A stretch of 64,000 nucleotides of DNA from Quillaja saponaria (Eukaryota; Streptophyta; Magnoliopsida; Fabales; Quillajaceae). The notes beneath the pieces are model-generated. The model searched no databases, had not been told where the DNA came from, and saw only the letters and a program-made list of their open reading frames with translations. The position numbers and the translations under genes were made by a program. The stretch covers positions 10,788,001-10,852,000 of the forward strand of contig CM055612.1 of NCBI GenBank assembly GCA_029379385.1, in the 5' to 3' direction. Below are positions 51,301 through 62,300 of the stretch, piece by piece (positions within the stretch are counted from its first letter, which is position 1; every line of letters starts with the position of its first letter).

Positions 51301-54180
51301 TTTGTAAAAAGCTACGACCATATTCTTCAAAGCTTCTTCATATCCACCCACTCCTCTTGATCATTATTCAAGGTGGTACTCTTATTTCTCTTTCTTCGAA
51401 TGATGGTTGAAGTATGGAAAAATATAGAATTTTTATCCCCAAATTTCAACCATTTGCTTCTTGCTTTCTAAAGTTGGAGAATTTCCTCCTGGAAAACAGC
51501 TTCCATAAGCTCCTTGTGCATGTCATACACAATAAAGCTATTAAAAGAACCAATTTCCAGAGCCTTTTGTAAACCTTCCAGCCGACCCAAAGCATGCTTC
51601 TTCCTCTTAAATATATTTTTCAACACCTCCTAGTTTTACCATTTATGATGAATAGCTAAGGTTCTCAAATTCTCTTAAGCGCTTATATCCTTTCTCTAAT
51701 AATTAACAACCACATTATGGAAATCCTTATGAGTCAACCAAACTGCCTTAAAATGAAAGTGGGGATTAGTATATCTAGAAGGCACCCCTCCAGAATTTAT
51801 CAAAATTGGATTATGTTCTAACTTGACTTTAGAAAGGACCTTCACCAAAGCCTCTTTCAAAAGGTGAATCTAATAATCATTAACAAGCACCTTATCAAGC
51901 CGTTTAAAGACTCTTTTACACCTATTACGAATAGCTCCCTTCCAAGTAGAATGAGGACCCTCAGCACCCAAATCAATAAGATTGCAATCTTTCTTCTATC
52001 CAATTGTTAAAATTATTACACTTGGCAATGTTAACCAGAGCCCTACCTTTTTTCTCATACATTTTAATGATTTTGTTGAAATCTCCTATAAGGTACCAAG
52101 GAAGACTAATATTATGTGAGATATTAGCCAATTATGGCCATAACTGGTGTCTAATGTCATCCCACGGACTAGTATAAATAACAGTAAGATTCCACTCTTG
52201 AGTGTGATCCCTCTTAACCAAACAATACATGAATTGGTCCCCTGATTGAAGCACATCAAGATTGTGATTATTTTGCATTTAAAGAACCCAAATACCTCTA
52301 CAAAAACCAGAGGCATCCACTATATGATAGCAATTAAACCCAAGTCTTTCAATTACCTTTCTAGCCTTCTCACCACTAATACGAGGTTCCAGGATAATCA
52401 GTATGTCCAGTTTATGCCTTCTCTTAAAGTCCATGCACAAGCCGTGAAAAATAGAATTAACCGCACCACTTCAGTTCCATACCAAAACATTTGGACTCTT
52501 CATAAAGAATTGCTAGTTTCACTGACCCGAGCAATCTCTTTAACTTTGGGTTCTTATTTCCTCACTAATATCCTACATGTCCTAGGTCTCCTCCACTGTG
52601 AAATAGTTTTCTAAGTCTCCTTCATCTGCATTAATCCTCTCTGGGGGCCTGGGGAGTGAGGCTGACTAGTAACAAGTTTCTAAATAGGATTGTTTTCCCT
52701 ACTAGACCCCGTTACCATCCAAAAAGCTAATTTCACCATATTCCGACTCCTCCACCCTATCTCTTTGGTCATTCACTTTATCAAGCCCAGCCCTAAACTT
52801 AAAGCCATTCAGCCTAATACCCATGTCCATGTCTTCTAGAGTTACAGCCTGATCATGAGGAAGAGACTCATATTGCTGAGTATTAATTCTTGGGCCTCGT
52901 CTTTTTTTGGCCATCTTCGTTCCCACTTGTGTGTCATATGAAAAAATCTTTATTTGGTAACTTCTCCAACCCTTCCTTCCAATTGTTATAATTAAGTCCA
53001 GATACACCCCTTGTATTCCTCGCCTTATTCTTTCTATGCACTGAATTCCCCCCTTAAATGTCTCTAATTTTGTCCACAATAGTAGGTGAAGAATCCTCAT
53101 TTTCCTCATTCAAAACCATAAATCTTGTTCCCTCCTCGTTGACTTTTTATTTCTGGTGTCCTCCTCCTTGTCTACCCTTAGTAGCCATAGCTCCACCATC
53201 AACCTCATTTCTTGTGTTAAGGCGGCCATGCTTACTCTTTTGCACCATTATCTACGGGCCAAATATAGCATCCTGGTTTTTCTACTCTATAATGCCAGGG
53301 TTTATCTTGTTTATGTTATTAACACTTTGAGAAGTGGATTGGGATTTGTTACCATAAACTTGCATCACATGCCCATACTTACCATAACCAAAACAAATTT
53401 GATGCATCCCTTCATATTCAATCTTCCTCACCTGTCCATTAAATGAAGCTTAGAAGTAAAAGGTTTGCCAAGTTCAACCTCCACACATATCCTAGCAAAC
53501 TAACCTTTATTAGCTTGAGAGGTGGTTTTATCTATAGAGATCGATTTACCTATCTCATTCCCCAATCTCCACAGAAAAGGTTTACCAAAACATTCCAACT
53601 ACAACTCAGAAAAACAAACCCAAGCACGGACTTTATCAATCACTAAACCATACAGATTAAATTTTGGTCATCATTTCTACACAGAGAGATAATGATCCAT
53701 GATCATCCAAGGACCACCTCCCAGAACTGAGGCCTTATCCTTTTTGCGAGCAAACTTAACAATATAATAATTGTTACCCACATCGATAATGTTCATGGTC
53801 CCTACTAGTTTCCACATCTGAGACAACTTTCTACTTAACAGTGTATAGCCTATTGTTCTACCAAGTAGCTTTATAATAATTGAATGTCTCCAAGGTTTTT
53901 GGTTTGCTTTTTCCTCCTCCTTAGAGAGAGTTTTATCGTCAGGATATCATCGTCAATCTCTTCCATCCTCTATTCATCGCAGTCTCCATCACCATTGAAT
54001 CTCCACCTACAACCATGGAAAGATATGATAGTTTCCTTTTAGCTTCATTAGGACGTGAATAACCACCTGCCTCCTTGTTGGTTGTCTCCCCTTGCCATGC
54101 TTCGCCTTTTTATTACTTTGTCAGAGGTGATCTACCTCCTCCATGTTAAAACTCTCTTCACCTCTGCTAGCTTTCTCTCT
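48400..54180 (-). mobile_element. Dead L1-type LINE retrotransposon, nearly full length
   Basis: Read on the minus strand from about 54180 to 48400, broken frames follow the usual order. ORF1-like nucleic-acid-binding region with a decayed zinc knuckle (about 53425-53350, ICFGYGKYGHV). Endonuclease region (about 52600-51900). Reverse transcriptase (about 51060-50130: NQASFIPRRRIQDSI, VDLEKSYDRLSWNFI, GVRQEDPSPY, YLMFADDLLLFAEA with the FADD catalytic motif). zf-RVT region (about 49450-49200). RNase H-like end (about 48830-48540: VYKEANWCANKLAYNLLLDD). Stops and shifts are frequent. Target duplication and poly-A tail were not defined. Confidence 0.85.
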
Positions 54181-54489
54181 CCAGTTATGCTTTAAAACAA
54201 GGAAATTAGTATAATTATTATACCTAATTTAATCATAACAATCATGAATTTATCAAAATTGAAAAATATTTATTTTGATTTTATTGAAAAACTCAAACTC
54301 AATAGGTCCTTAGGTTTTACTTTATGTCATTGGGTTTTGTCCAGACCCAATGGGTAAAAAATTAAAATACTCAAATTCAGACCCAGATTCATTTAGGACC
54401 CACTTAAGACCCAAATAAAGCCTATTAGGACTAGGCCAAACATGGATCTAGCCTAATTACCATCCCTGCCCTGCATCTCTTAGGTCTTA
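54181..54489. other. Short spacer left of the MADS duplicate
   Basis: AT-rich, with no feature recognised. Confidence 0.4.
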
Positions 54490-55275
54490 AATTTGAGCAA
54501 CAATAACAAGGTAAGTCTTAAAAATTTAGTTTATAAGATTATTTTTTGAGAAAAATCACTTCATCTTTTCTTTTCAAGATAAGAGTAGATTGAAATTCTA
54601 ACGTTTTCTGACATGCGCCTCACCCAAACACATACATAGATAAGTACCCAAAATCTGAAGAAAAATAGGTCAGTTAGAGATAAAGAAAATAGAGCCTTGG
54701 AACCAAATGTCAAGTTACATTCTCAAAGCGAAGAAGCAGTCTTATAAAGAAGGCTAGTGAGCTCTCTGTGCGTTGCGGTGTAAATGTAGTTTAGGTTCTC
54801 TTCTCACCTTCTGGTCACCTTACCAAATTTTGCAACCGAAATAAGTCGATTCATTTTTCTATAATTTTGACCATCTTACATAGTTGCATGCATTTTGACT
54901 TTCTTTTTCTCAGTCATGAATCAATTAAATACGTTGAAATCATAAGTTAACTTTGCTTATGTGCCAACAGAAAAAGAACGATCAATTCAATACGTTAAAA
55001 AAGTTTTTATCTTATAAAATTCAACTCTGTTTGTTGTTATTATTTAGTTTTTTTTGTCTTCATACTGACCTTTGTCTGTATTAATAAAAATAAGAAAATA
55101 GTTGGATACGATAAAATCTTAATTTAGAAACTAAACATATTCACATAATTAAATTGTCCATGTTTAATTTATTGATTTTGTCATGAATCGATTAAATACG
55201 TTAAAATTGATTAACTTTGATATTGTGCCAACAGAAAAAGAATGGATCAATTGAATGCATTAAAAATTTAGTTAG
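54490..55275 (+). pseudogene. Degenerate duplicate of the MADS-box 5' region and extra exon-2-like copies
   Basis: From the GAGCAACAA...GTAAGTCTT leader to the exon-2 region this matches the functional-looking copy at 56253-56750. Preserved text includes CAAGTTACATTCTCAAAGCG, AAGAAGCAGTCTTATAAAGA and TTCTCACCTTCTGGTCA. The ATG is missing, and indels and stops break the MADS frame (TAGTTTAGG at the DVVLV position). Downstream, TCATGAATC[A/G]ATTAAATACG...GCCAACAGAAAAAGAA occurs twice (54914-55000 and 55182-55271), like two decayed exon-2 copies. It is a partial tandem duplication offset by about 1.76 kb. Confidence 0.75.
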
Positions 55276-56165
55276 AGACTACACTCAATATATTCTCATA
55301 TTTTAACATCGGCTAGTTAACTAATTTGTTGCCATATTTTATTTTTTTTAATTATTATTGTCAAAAGCTAACTATCTATGTCAGAACTAAACAATTTATA
55401 GGGATTTTGCTCTTTATAGTCTCCTTCAAAAAATTCAAATTAATATGAATGAATCACACATTTTTTATCACCATGCCAACATCTTGAGGTAGTTGCTATA
55501 ATATTATTAGTAATAATTAATATTTTGATTGTTATATATGTTTTATTTGAAAGAAGTGAATGTGATATAAGAAAAAACTATAAACAATTAGCATTACATT
55601 TTATTTCTTTTCACTTACTAGAGTTAGCATTTCAATAAATTATGAGATGTAATCTTTGAAATCTTACAAATACTTTGGGTAGAACAAATGATTATCATCA
55701 TCATTGATAAAAAGCATGCTTGTAAAATTAACTTTTATAATCAGTTTCTCTCAATCGTGTCACACATACACAACTCAGTGTGGCACCACAATGAAAGTGA
55801 AATCCATTCCTCTTCCTCTCTATTTTTTTTTTTTTTTTTTGTTAAGAAGGAAACTCCTCGAGCTTATCGAGAATATTTGACCTCAAAAATCCTGAAGAAA
55901 CTTGTGCCACATTAGCAAAGCTGATTTCATCTTTAATTAATGAGGGTATTGACTAATTTCTTTTCTTATGAAATATTTTAAATAATTAAAAAATTCCAGC
56001 TCATATTATATTTGTACACTTATACTAGTAGAAACATCCAAATAAATCAAATTCCTAAACTACCCCTAGCTATACCCTCTTCGACAGACAATTGATTGTA
56101 CTATTGCATTTGATTCAACGTGTCATTGCATGGACCCTCACTCACCCCCAACTTCGCATCCCACG
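55276..56165. other. Upstream region of the MADS gene
   Basis: AT-rich, with no other gene. A short open frame at 55688-55915 contains a poly-T/poly-F stretch and is not credible. The right end is the proximal promoter. Confidence 0.4.
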
Positions 56166-56169
56166 CCTT

Positions 56170-56176
56170 TATAAAA
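56170..56176 (+). promoter_or_regulatory. TATA box of the MADS gene
   Basis: TATAAAA in GCCTTTATAAAAATT. It is followed 80-100 bp later by a leader with a possible leader-intron donor (CTG/GTAAGTCTT, about 56269), and the start codon lies at 56398. The spacing suits transcription from about 56200. Confidence 0.5.
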
Positions 56177-56397
56177 ATTAAAGATGACCCTCCATCCCTT
56201 CATCACTTCATGTTCTTCAAATTCCAGATAGAAATCTTCATACATCTTACATTAGAGCAGCAACATCTGGTAAGTCTTCAATTTTAGTTTATAAGGTTAA
56301 CCTTTGAAAAAAATCATTTCATCTTTTCTTTTCAAGATAAGAGTAGGCTAGATTTTTATTGTTTTCTAATATTCACCTTACTTAAACAAAGACACAG

Positions 56398-59300
56398 ATG
56401 CAAATGAATGTCCAAAAACCTAAAAAAAAGGGTCGTAAGAGATTAAAGATAAAGAAAATAGAGTCTGGAATAAAATGTCAAGTTATATTCTCAAAGCGAA
56501 GAAGCAGTCTAATAAAGAAGGCTCGTGAACTATCTGTATTATGTGATGTAGATGTTGTTTTGGTTATTTTCTCACCTTCTGGTCATGCTATCAAATATTG
56601 CAACCAAAACAGGTTGATTCATTTTCCTCTAATTTTGATCATCTTATACAGTTGCATATATTTTGACTTTTTTTTCTCAACCAGAATTGAAGACGTAATT
56701 AAACGTTACATTGATATGCCAATACAGAAAAGACATGAGTATGTAATAAAACCAATTTTGTCTTTATTATAATATTTTTTATTTAATTAATGCTTCTAAT
56801 TTTTTATAATTGCTTCACATAGCCAGGTCTTCCTCTCCGTACTCTATGTATTTTCTAATGGCAGCTTTCAATGGGGCAAGATGTGTATATATAGAGAGGA
56901 GAGGGGACCTAGCTATTTCATGTCAGATAAAACTCTAAGAGTTCTCCTATTAAAAACTCCTAAAGTCACTCAGCCTACACTTACTGTCAATCCACATCTA
57001 ATCAAATAAGATAATCAGATAAGAAGTGTGCTTAAGCCCTATCCCAAATGATCACATAAAACTGTATGGGTTTTTACCAGCAAGTCTCAAATGGACCAAA
57101 CCTTAAGCCCGTTTTATTATTAAAACAAAACCATACAATTAATGGCAGCCCACACATGGAATTTCTAACATTCTCCCACTTGGACAATCATTAATTGTAG
57201 TTTTAAAAATTTTGAAAAACATATTTTTAGAAAACGACTCTCGGGAAAGGTATAACTTTTATGTGGCCACAATTTTAAAAGAAAAATTTAGGTCCTGAGA
57301 CGCACTTCAAAAAATCCAGCCCAATTAAGTTATTAACACCGAATCATGGCAATCATTGTGCCACTTAAACGACACAAGACCAATCCATGGTTACAAATGC
57401 CAACAACTTAATCTGCAATGGATCTAGATGTGGTAGTGTAGCAAGAAAAATAGCATCTAAATGTGATCAACATATGTTATTTTCATTGTCGGTCCTCCAA
57501 GTGATTTCATTAAAACTGAATGCTTTCCAAAGCACTGGAAATCACTTAAGCTTAATTTTAAGCTTGTATGTCTCAACAACCATCTCGAGATATCCAATTA
57601 GTGTCATTTGAGACATACCTCCAAATTGACAAAACTGTCATACTTAAGACAGACACAAAGTTTTAAGATTTTAATGCAATGACATGTCATAAATAACCAT
57701 ATATGCACATGCAATATTAATCATATCATAATGAAAATAACTATTATCTTCATTAATAAAACGTACCATCCAACAAGGATGTAAACAAACATAAAATAGC
57801 ATATATAACATGCTAGCTAGTTTGAACGAAACAACGCAAACTCCCAATAACCAAAAACATCAAAGGACTCCACAATACTCATGTTATCAACATGACTTTT
57901 AAAAATCTCAATCTTAAGTTTCTTGGTTAAAGGATCTGCTAACAGTTTACTGTATCAGTATGTTCAAAAACAATGTCTCATTTTTTTCATAAAATCTCTA
58001 GTCATCGCCTCTCGATTCACTAGAAATCTTATTGTTCTTTAAGAAGAACATGGTAGAACTATTTTTATAGTAGATCTTAAGCATTTTAAAATCGAGACAA
58101 CCACACAGAGATAAATTATCATGTTATTCAACCACATACTATGCTTGTATAGTGAAAGAAGCTTTTGCTTGGAACAATTCCAGATACATCTCCCAAAATC
58201 AACATGAAAATATATCTTGAAGTAGATTTAAGATCATCTTTGCAATTAGCAAAGTCAGAATTAGAGTAACTAATTAATTTAAGGTGATCAATCATTATAT
58301 GAATTAGCATAAAACTTTGGTTCTCTGTAAATACTTCATAACCTATGTACTGATCTTGGATTTAACTATGCCAAAAACTCCCACTGCAAAAGCAAAGTCA
58401 GAGCTAGTACAAATCAAAGCATACAAGCTTCCAATTGCACTAGCATGAAACACATTTCTCATGGACTTTCTCTGAAACTTATTAACGAGATACTAATTTA
58501 AACTAAACTTGTCATTCTTGACAACAGTCATATCCCCAGTCTTGCATTTATATATATTGAACTTATACAACACTATATCAATATAGGTTTACTAGAGAAA
58601 ACCTAACAAGGGTGAGATCTAATCCGGTGTATCTCAACACCAAGAACAAAAGATGTTTCCCTAATATCCTTCATGCCAAAGGCTTAGACAACATCAACTT
58701 TGTCTCACAAAATAAGTTAATATCACTATCATCAACTTTATTTTTCTTTCTTTACTAGTAGTTGAAAACATTTTCAACTCAACAAATCAAATTCTAAGAA
58801 TTTAGCAGTGTGAGATACTACTATCTTGGTTTCACGCGTGGATAGAACATATCTCTCTTAAAATGATTTAGATAACTAGTAAAGCAACAGTGAGTAGAAA
58901 ATATAACGATTTTCTTCTCATTTGTGTTATATAATTTTATTTCAGTTTGACAACCTTAGACACGAAAAAGGTTCAATCTAGATTTTCTCCAAACCTACAA
59001 GTTAAAAAGGTGTTTTAAACCTTGATTTACTGACAACCCAATTATTTAGGGACTTTACCCTAAAAGTATTCAAAGAAGTTTGACATATTCATCATATTTC
59101 TAATCATGTCCTTAAAGATACGAGTATGCCTTTCGGCCACAACACTTGTTCAAGGCTACCAAGCATGGTATAATGGGTTAAAAACTCACACTCTAGTATG
59201 TACCTAGCAAACAATCTCATGTCTATCAACATCATGTTTGCCATAATACTACCACCACGATCAGATCTTAAAGTTTTAATAACTTTTCCCAATTGTATTT

Positions 59301-62300
59301 CAACTTCAATTTTGAAAATTTTAAAATTTTCAAGACAATCAGAATTTTACTTAATCAAGTTTAAAAACCAAAACGGGAAAAGTTATTAATGAAAGTGATA
59401 AAAATATATATATATATATATTTTTGTGCCAATCGGTGGAATAAAATTCACTAAAATCAGTGTGAAAAATCTCTAAGAGACTTGAAATATAATTTTTCCC
59501 ATTTTTCATTATTTTGGTCAATTTATTTCTGACGCATTTAACCCAAAACCTTAAGTTTCCAAAATAAGTAAAGGGAATAATATCTTTTATGAGATTTTTA
59601 TCTCTTTTCCTTAAATTTGACCTATATGTTTATGCTAAAATATCTATGATTTTTTTTTTAATTAGAAATATTTTGGAAATAAATTTTCTTGAAATGAGAA
59701 GTATTACTTTTGGAGGAGTTAAACACATCCACCAAAAATTTTGAACTTTAAAATTATCCAAATCAAAAATAAAATGACCATTTTGTCCAGTAAGAAAATT
59801 AAAATAAAATTCCACCTATATGTTTAAAATGACTTTCGAGTCATAAAAAAAACTACTCTAATGAATCCATTTTGACGTCATTCAAGACTCAAGGTTTTAT
59901 CTTTAATACGCTTAGGTTCCTTTTAAACACATTTCTTGGTTTTATAATCAAGACATGAATTTAAGGCAATATGCCTTCACATAACCTCTCAAACTACACT
60001 AGAAGCACATTAGGTCAATTTTCATGATAGACTTAGAACTTCCCACATTAGATTTATGACCGTTACCATGCCTTTCAGCATCCTGATTTTCTTATGGTAA
60101 ATATGTTTTAACTTACCCTAAAGGTACTTGCTACATCTACATTTGAACTGAGAAACTTAAAAGCCACCCTCAGTTTTAGACAAACCACTCTTGAGGTGTT
60201 AAAAGATAGACATTTTGAGGTGGATAAGGCTTTAACCTATTAGATTTCTCCTATTTTCCAAAAAATTATTTCTAAGTATCAATGCTAACAATAAATGTGA
60301 TGATTCAAAATAAAAGAATGCAACATGCCAAAGAATTAGAGTAATTAATAACAAAAATAAAACTTATTCTTCATGATTCCAAGGCGCATCATTGCAAACT
60401 CCCCTTTGGGCAGAGAATGCAACATGCCATTAGGATCTCACTTCAACCCATGAAACCAAAACACGAAAGCGTCCCAGGTTTCATAAAGTCCATCCCCTTT
60501 GGGCAGATAAACCTTCTAAGCCAGGAATGCAATATGTCAATCAAAATGGGTACTAAATAATCAAGAATAAGAATTTATTTTACATGAATCCAAAGTGCAT
60601 CATTACAAACTCCCCTTTGGGCAGAGAATGTAACATGCTATTAGAACTCATGATCAACCCATGAAACTTATATTAGAGTATCCTATCTTTCGAAAAGTCT
60701 ATCCCCTTTGGGAAAATATACCTTCTAAGCCGGTATACCCCAAACCATATGTTTCATGTAATTTCCAAATTAAAGTATATAATAACCCCCTTTGGGCAGG
60801 AAATTATATACAATAATTTAAGAAATATCTTGTACTATAGCTTTCGAAAATCTCACAAATCTATACAAATAAACCACTTTGTTGGCAACCACCTATATAA
60901 ACCTATAAGATTTTTCAAGCTGGAAAAATTTAATTACTCCAATTTATCACTCTTAACTGAAATACTATTCAAAAGTATCTCAAATGATCACTTAATGCAT
61001 GTTGTAAACTTTAAACAAAATTGAATCAAAACAAAAGTTTCTACTAACACATGTTTTAAAAACGTGAGAGTACAATAATATTTATCTCTAATTAGGAAGA
61101 GTACCAACTGTTTTTAGTTTTAAAACATATGAAAAAATGTAAATCCAACAAGCCTCAACATTTAAATATGTGCAATTATATTAGTTTTAAATATAACATA
61201 ATAGTATATACTAATAAATTTATGCATATATTTTTTTCAAATATAACCATACCATAAAATTGGAAAATGCAAATAAAAAATATCATAAAAAATTTGGTAA
61301 GAAAAGACTACCGGAAGACCGAGGGTGAACCTCACTCTCCATTGACGCGAGTGGGATTCGCTCAAGACTGGTTGATTTATGTATATATTTTTTTCAAATA
61401 TAACCATACCATAAAATTGGAAAATTCAAATAAAAAATATATTAAAAAATTTGGTAAGAAAAGACTACCGGAAGACTGAGGGTGAACCTCACTCTCCATT
61501 GACGCGAGTGGGATTCGCTCAAGACTGGTTGAACCTTCTTCAACCTCTAGCTGGGTCAACTTGACCCGTTCTGTATATATTTGGATCTTTTTGACCCGTT
61601 TTCATAAAAGTGAGATTTTCACCACAATTTTTATGGTTTTTCTCAAAAAATTTGTATGGGTTTTGTTTTAAATTAGTATTCTAACAAAAACCCTCTAACA
61701 ATTTAATGTTATATATCAAGAAAAATTGTCAATCAATTAAATTGAAAAATTATGAACCCTAACTTGAACCCAAAAATATTTTTATTTTAATTTCTAAAAA
61801 TTATGTGATTTCACACATCCAATTAGTTTCTAATGAGTATAAAAACATGCTAGAGGTAAAATCCATGATCATAATATATCAAAACAACATGAAATCATAA
61901 CTTTTCTAATCCAAAAATTAAAATTCGTTTTTATGTCAAACCGAATCTTAAAATCCAAATTTCTCAACTTATAGTTGATAAAATCGTATAAATAATATAT
62001 CAAATTAAAAATATTTTGAAAAGGAACAAAACCCCTAATGTTAGGAATTCAATTTCATACATTTAAGGTTTCGATTTTTGAGTATAAGGATCTGACTTAA
62101 ATGAACCCTATTGTTTTAGATCAATTAAATTAATTTCAAGGTTCTAAATCCATGTAAATTAGGCTCTGAAACCATATGTTATAATTTTATACAGGATCTC
62201 ATACATGAATTTAGAACACATTAATAATAAGGTTGCGTACCTGATTGAGCCATAGCAGCGGATATCTGGAATCTCAGCCAAGCGCGCCTTAATAATTGCT

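Noticed and set aside
52702..53646. Several 70-135-codon frames on both strands
   Set aside because: The minus frames are LINE ORF1 remnants and the plus frames are their shadows.
60749..61024. 91-codon open frame on +
   Set aside because: It is antisense to the copia element, AT-rich, and without motif.
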